From NCBI GenBank assembly GCA_001801825.1, contig MGYR01000179.1, positions 5,436-14,951 on the forward strand: 9,516 nucleotides of DNA. Reading direction: 5' to 3'. Of this stretch, positions 6,675 through 9,516 are shown piece after piece. The notes beneath the pieces are model-generated. The model searched no databases and was not told the origin of the DNA. It saw only the letters and a list, made by a program, of their open reading frames with translations. Position 1 is the stretch's first letter. Every line of letters begins with the position of its first letter. The translations under genes and the position numbers were made by a program. This DNA is from Gammaproteobacteria bacterium RIFCSPLOWO2_02_FULL_56_15 (GTDB lineage Bacteria; Pseudomonadota; Gammaproteobacteria; Eutrophobiales; Eutrophobiaceae).

Positions 6675-7676
6675 ATGAAGGACAGGACAAAGACAACACA
6701 CACAACGGAGAACAAGAGGTTGCAGGCCCTGGGTAGGGCGGTCATCCGCACTGAAACTGCCGCAGTTCGGCAGCTTGCCGGCAGGATTGACCAAAATTTT
6801 GTTGCGGCATGCAAGCTATTGTTGGCCTGCTCGGGAAGGATCGTGGTGATCGGAATGGGGAAATCAGGTCATATCGGTGGCAAGATTGCCGCCACCCTGG
6901 CCAGCACCGGTTCGCCTGCTTTCTTCGTCCATCCTGCTGAGGCTAGTCATGGGGATCTCGGAATGATCACGGGTGAGGACGTAGTGATCGCCCTTTCGAA
7001 TTCCGGTGAAAACGATGAAATTACAACCCTGTTGCCGGCCATCAAGCGCCTTGGGATCCCCCTGATCACCCTGAGCGGCAATCCCCAATCCACCCTGGGA
7101 AGAGCCGCCACGATTCATATCGATGTAAGCGTTGAAAAGGAGGCCTGCCCGCTGGGCCTCGCTCCCACCTCCAGCACCACCGCAACGCTGGTGATGGGTG
7201 ATGCCCTGGCCATCGCGCTCCTGGAAGCGCGTGGCTTCGGTCCCGAGGATTTCGCGAGGTCACATCCCGGCGGCGTGCTGGGGCGCCGGCTGCTATTACG
7301 GGTGAACGACATCATGCATACCGGGAGCGGTCTCCCGAAAGTCAGGCAGGATACCCCTCTGCGCGATGCCCTGCTCGAAATGACCCGGAAGGGGCTGGGT
7401 ACGACGGCTGTAGTGGATAAGCGGGACCGGATCCTCGGGATCTACACCGACGGCGATCTACGCCGATCACTGGATGCCGGTGTGGATGTACACCGTGTTC
7501 TGGTGGGAGAGGTGATGACCGCGAATTGCAAGACCATTTCCCCGGAGAGCCTGGCCTCGGAGGCGCTGAGCATGATGGAAAGCTGCAAGATCAACGCATT
7601 GCTGGTCGCCGGCGAGGACCGGGTACTGCTGGGCATGCTCAATATGCATGACTTATTACGAGCCAAGGTCGTATGA
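6675..7676 (+). CDS. kdsD: D-arabinose 5-phosphate isomerase KdsD
   Basis: KdsD interconverts D-ribulose 5-phosphate and D-arabinose 5-phosphate, the first committed input to Kdo for the LPS inner core. The 333-residue protein has an N-terminal SIS sugar isomerase domain (~45-185) and two CBS repeats (~210-265 and ~277-333). The residues known as catalytic in the E. coli enzyme (Lys59, His88, Glu111, His193) are present here, shifted by four: Lys63 in GMGKSGHIG, His92 in ASHGDLGM, Glu115 in SGENDEIT and His197 in ARSHPGGVLGRRLL. Start ATG 6675 is preceded by GAGG 11 bases upstream, slightly far. The stop overlaps the kdsC start as ATGA. It heads the kdsD-kdsC-lptC-lptA-lptB series and is divergent from amgK. 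In E. coli the neighbour on this side is a cation antiporter gene (yrbG), which is not seen here. Other family members (GutQ) are excluded by context. Confidence 0.95.
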   Translation: MKDRTKTTHTTENKRLQALGRAVIRTETAAVRQLAGRIDQNFVAACKLLLACSGRIVVIGMGKSGHIGGKIAATLASTGSPAFFVHPAEASHGDLGMITGEDVVIALSNSGENDEITTLLPAIKRLGIPLITLSGNPQSTLGRAATIHIDVSVEKEACPLGLAPTSSTTATLVMGDALAIALLEARGFGPEDFARSHPGGVLGRRLLLRVNDIMHTGSGLPKVRQDTPLRDALLEMTRKGLGTTAVVDKRDRILGIYTDGDLRRSLDAGVDVHRVLVGEVMTANCKTISPESLASEALSMMESCKINALLVAGEDRVLLGMLNMHDLLRAKVV

Positions 7677-8215
7677 AAATAGCGGGGCCGAAACTGCTGG
7701 AAAAGGCAGCGTCGATCCGGTTCGCTGTCTTTGACGTCGACGGTGTCATGACCGGGGGAGAGATCCTGCTGGGACCTGACGGAGAGGAGTTCAAACGATT
7801 TCACGCGCAGGATGGACTGGGCCTGGTTCTGCTGTTGCGTTCCGGTATCGAGGTCGGGGTCATCTCATCCCGGCATTCGCAAGCAGTGTCCCGCCGCATG
7901 GAATCACTGGGCGTTCGGCATGTGTTACAGGGTCAGTCGGATAAACTGAAAGCCCTGCAAAGCCTTCTGGAAACCACGGGCATCGATGCCCGAGATACCG
8001 CCTTCACCGGAGATGATCTCGTTGATCTCCCGGCGATGCAAATTGCAGGATTGTCCATCGCGGTAGCCAATGCCCGGCCGGTGGTTCAACAACAGGCGGA
8101 TTGGATCACCAGCGACCGGGGAGGAGAGGGCGCAGTGCGGGAGATCTGTGAGTTGTTGCTGGAGGCAAGGGGTATGCTTGTTCAACATATCAATCACTAT
8201 CTCCGTAAGAATTGA
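7673..8215 (+). CDS. kdsC: 3-deoxy-D-manno-octulosonate 8-phosphate phosphatase KdsC
   Basis: KdsC removes phosphate from Kdo 8-phosphate to give Kdo, ready for activation by KdsB. It belongs to the HAD superfamily, capless C0 type, and normally acts as a tetramer in the cytoplasm. The 180 residues show all HAD motifs: FDVDGVMT with nucleophile Asp21 and acid/base Asp23, ISSRHS (Ser65/Ser66), Lys91 in GQSDKLKAL, and GDDLVDLP with Asp114 and Asp115 for magnesium. GGEGAVREICELLL is the C-terminal tail that reaches the neighbouring subunit's active site in this family. Length is close to that of E. coli KdsC (188). Start ATG 7673 overlaps the kdsD stop by four bases, indicating translational coupling. 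A 69-base gap follows before lptC. Confidence 0.95.
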   Translation: MKIAGPKLLEKAASIRFAVFDVDGVMTGGEILLGPDGEEFKRFHAQDGLGLVLLLRSGIEVGVISSRHSQAVSRRMESLGVRHVLQGQSDKLKALQSLLETTGIDARDTAFTGDDLVDLPAMQIAGLSIAVANARPVVQQQADWITSDRGGEGAVREICELLLEARGMLVQHINHYLRKN

Positions 8216-8284
8216 GTTAGAACCGTGTGGCCGTGCGCGTGAGCCTGGATAAGCTCCGAGGCTGAACGAGGACATTTAAACTGT

Positions 8285-8875
8285 GTGAACATATTAGTGC
8301 GTTTGAAATATCAATACTCTGGGCGCGTATTTATACTGTTTGGCCTGCTATTGGTCACCGGCTTCAGTTTCTGGCTTTTGAACAACCTCACGGCTCCGGT
8401 GGAAATTGCTGCATTGCACGGTCGAAACCTGCCGGACTACTACATGGAGGATTTTTCCACCGTTATCATGGATCCTGATGGACTACCTTCACATCACTTG
8501 CGTGCATTGTATATTGCTCATTATCCAGATAGTGATTCCACCGAGTTGACACAGCCATCACTGGAATTCCGACAACAAGCGAATAATCCGGTTCATATAT
8601 CCGCAGACAAAGGTTGGGTCACCAGCGGAAATAAGGTTATCCTCCTGGATGGTAATGTTGAGTTCCTGGAACAGGACCCTGCGGGTGCGATCTTGTTGCG
8701 GATTCGAACCATCAAGGCCAGGATTCTACCCGGCAATGGTTACGCAGAGACAGATCAGCATACTGAAATTACATCTTCTCGGGCTCATGTAACAGGTACC
8801 GGTATGAGAGCATACCTGCGCGATGGCAGGCTGGAGGTGCTGAGCAATGTACGTACTATCATCACTAAAAAGTAG
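8285..8875 (+). CDS. lptC: LPS export protein LptC
   Basis: LptC is the bitopic inner-membrane partner of LptB2FG that receives LPS and hands it to LptA. The 196 residues (E. coli 191) consist of a short basic N-terminus (NILVRLKYQ), a single transmembrane helix at ~14-36 (VFILFGLLLVTGFSFWLL), and a periplasmic beta-jellyroll domain. The last contains YYMEDFSTVIMDPDGLPSHHLRA, VHISADKGWVTSGNKVILLDGNVEF and TSSRAHVTGTGMRAYLRDGRLEVLSNVR. The start must be GTG at 8285 or later: an in-frame TGA occurs at 8240 and no ATG or GTG lies between. GAGGA lies 12 bases upstream, a long spacing that suggests modest translation. The end overlaps lptA by 29 bases. The LptC fold and position between kdsC and lptA make the call firm despite low sequence conservation in the family. 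Confidence 0.93.
   Translation: MNILVRLKYQYSGRVFILFGLLLVTGFSFWLLNNLTAPVEIAALHGRNLPDYYMEDFSTVIMDPDGLPSHHLRALYIAHYPDSDSTELTQPSLEFRQQANNPVHISADKGWVTSGNKVILLDGNVEFLEQDPAGAILLRIRTIKARILPGNGYAETDQHTEITSSRAHVTGTGMRAYLRDGRLEVLSNVRTIITKK
8833..8837 (+). promoter_or_regulatory. Strong ribosome-binding site of lptA inside lptC
   Basis: GGAGG lies 9 bases before the lptA ATG at 8847 and within the lptC coding sequence. It fixes the lptA start and indicates that lptA is translated efficiently and probably coupled to lptC. Confidence 0.75.
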
Positions 8876-9419
8876 TTTCCAGTCCACCCTGTCGGGTCTG
8901 CTGCTGGCTGCAAACCTGCAATCTGTGGCCGCCCTGACTTCGGATCAGGATCAGCCCATCGAAATCGAGGCAAGCTCATGGGAACTCGATGCCAGGAAGA
9001 ACGTGACCGTATATACCGGAAACGTGGTGGTGAAACGGGGCAGCATCCGAATGACCGGCGAAAAAATGACCATCTATTATACTGAAAATGAGGAAATTGA
9101 TTCCTTGATCGTGGAAGGAAATCCGGCAACCTACCGCCAGTTGCCTGACAACAGCCAGGTATATGATGAGAGCCGTGCCATGCGCATAGAGTTTCATGAA
9201 TTCGAGAACCTCGTGATACTCATAGAAAAGGCGGAAGTCATTCAGGAGCGATCACGTTTCAGTGGTGATCGTATCGAATACGACACCAAACTCAGCCAGA
9301 TAAAGGCCAGCAGTATTCCGTCAAATAATACTAACGAACAGCCTTCAGAAAATGGCCGGGTGAAGATTATCATCAAACCACGGCAGAAAAGTCCAGGGAC
9401 TGAGCGCGCTTCACCATAA
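8847..9419 (+). CDS. lptA: LPS transport periplasmic protein LptA
   Basis: LptA is the periplasmic beta-jellyroll protein that forms the bridge carrying LPS from LptC to LptD. The 190-residue precursor (E. coli 185) has a signal peptide of about 29 residues, with likely cleavage after SVAA. The OstA-type fold follows: QPIEIEASSWELDARKN, VTVYTGNVVVKRGSIRMTGEKM, IDSLIVEGNPATYRQL, RAMRIEFHEFENLVILIEKAEV and RFSGDRIEYDTKLSQIKA. The tail (EQPSENGRVKIIIKPRQKS) matches the usual basic end. Start ATG 8847 is set by GGAGG 9 bases upstream; the first 29 bases overlap lptC in another frame. The N-terminal region has only one Lys before the hydrophobic core and a Ser-rich stretch, so it is a rather weak-looking signal. 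Confidence 0.94.
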   Translation: MYVLSSLKSSFQSTLSGLLLAANLQSVAALTSDQDQPIEIEASSWELDARKNVTVYTGNVVVKRGSIRMTGEKMTIYYTENEEIDSLIVEGNPATYRQLPDNSQVYDESRAMRIEFHEFENLVILIEKAEVIQERSRFSGDRIEYDTKLSQIKASSIPSNNTNEQPSENGRVKIIIKPRQKSPGTERASP

Positions 9420-9494
9420 CGTGTATATCTCCAAGCAGAGGTGCCCCCCTGCAACCTAATGACGGCAGCCTGTTTTTCAGGGAATAGCGGAACC

Positions 9495-9516
9495 ATGAGT
9501 ACACTTCAAGTAAGCA
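9495..9516 (+). CDS. lptB: Probable LPS export ABC transporter ATPase LptB, first codons only
   Basis: ATG 9495 opens a frame reading MSTLQVS up to the window end, which resembles LptB N-termini, and lptB is the standard next gene after lptA. LptB would be the cytoplasmic ATPase that powers LPS extraction with LptF and LptG. A CGGA lies 3 bases before the ATG and CAGGGA about 11 bases before it. An in-frame ATG at 9459 exists but has no ribosome-binding site. The call rests mainly on gene order because only seven codons are visible. The 75-base gap from lptA is longer than the few bases seen in E. coli. Confidence 0.6.

Noticed and set aside
8216..8284. A small RNA or terminator in the kdsC-lptC gap, suggested by AGCCT ... 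AGGCT.
   Set aside because: The stem is only five pairs with a 12-base loop and no T tract follows; it is more likely ordinary leader sequence.

Overview
This looks like chromosomal DNA from a gammaproteobacterium. The order kdsD-kdsC-lptC-lptA-lptB and the pair leuS-lptE are typical of that class. The presence of amgK and murU argues against enteric bacteria, which lack this recycling route. Base composition looks GC-rich by eye, apart from one strongly AT-rich intergenic patch. I see no mobile elements, CRISPR arrays, tRNA or rRNA genes, and no gene-free stretch over 300 bases. Genus cannot be read from this sequence.

Left part (1-2483, plus strand): the last ~630 codons of leuS (leucyl-tRNA synthetase), cut by the window edge, then lptE, the outer-membrane lipoprotein of the LPS translocon. 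The holA gene that often follows lptE in this class is absent. A small perfect inverted repeat (2511-2533) separates lptE from the convergent cluster.

Middle (2536-6477, minus strand): amgK and murU overlap by 4 bases, and an unusually long mltF follows. AmgK phosphorylates MurNAc and MurU converts MurNAc-1-phosphate to UDP-MurNAc. MltF is the membrane-bound lytic transglycosylase that releases anhydromuropeptides from the wall. The three genes therefore sit at the two ends of one peptidoglycan recycling loop. MltF here has 724 residues and appears to carry two successive solute-binding-type domains before the lytic transglycosylase domain, where textbook MltF has one. An AT-rich segment with a consensus -10 box and an imperfect palindrome lies in front of mltF.

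Right part (6675-9516, plus strand): a divergent operon starts from a 197-base intergenic region. It holds kdsD and kdsC (Kdo synthesis), lptC and lptA (LPS transport across the periplasm) and the first codons of what is probably lptB. kdsD/kdsC overlap by 4 bases and lptC/lptA by 29 bases, suggesting translational coupling.

Almost the whole window after leuS serves envelope biogenesis: LPS core sugar supply, LPS export and peptidoglycan turnover. I found no clearly new system. The most distinctive items are the double-sensor MltF, its AT-rich control region, a nine-G tract inside murU, and the back-to-back arrangement of MurNAc recycling with LPS export.
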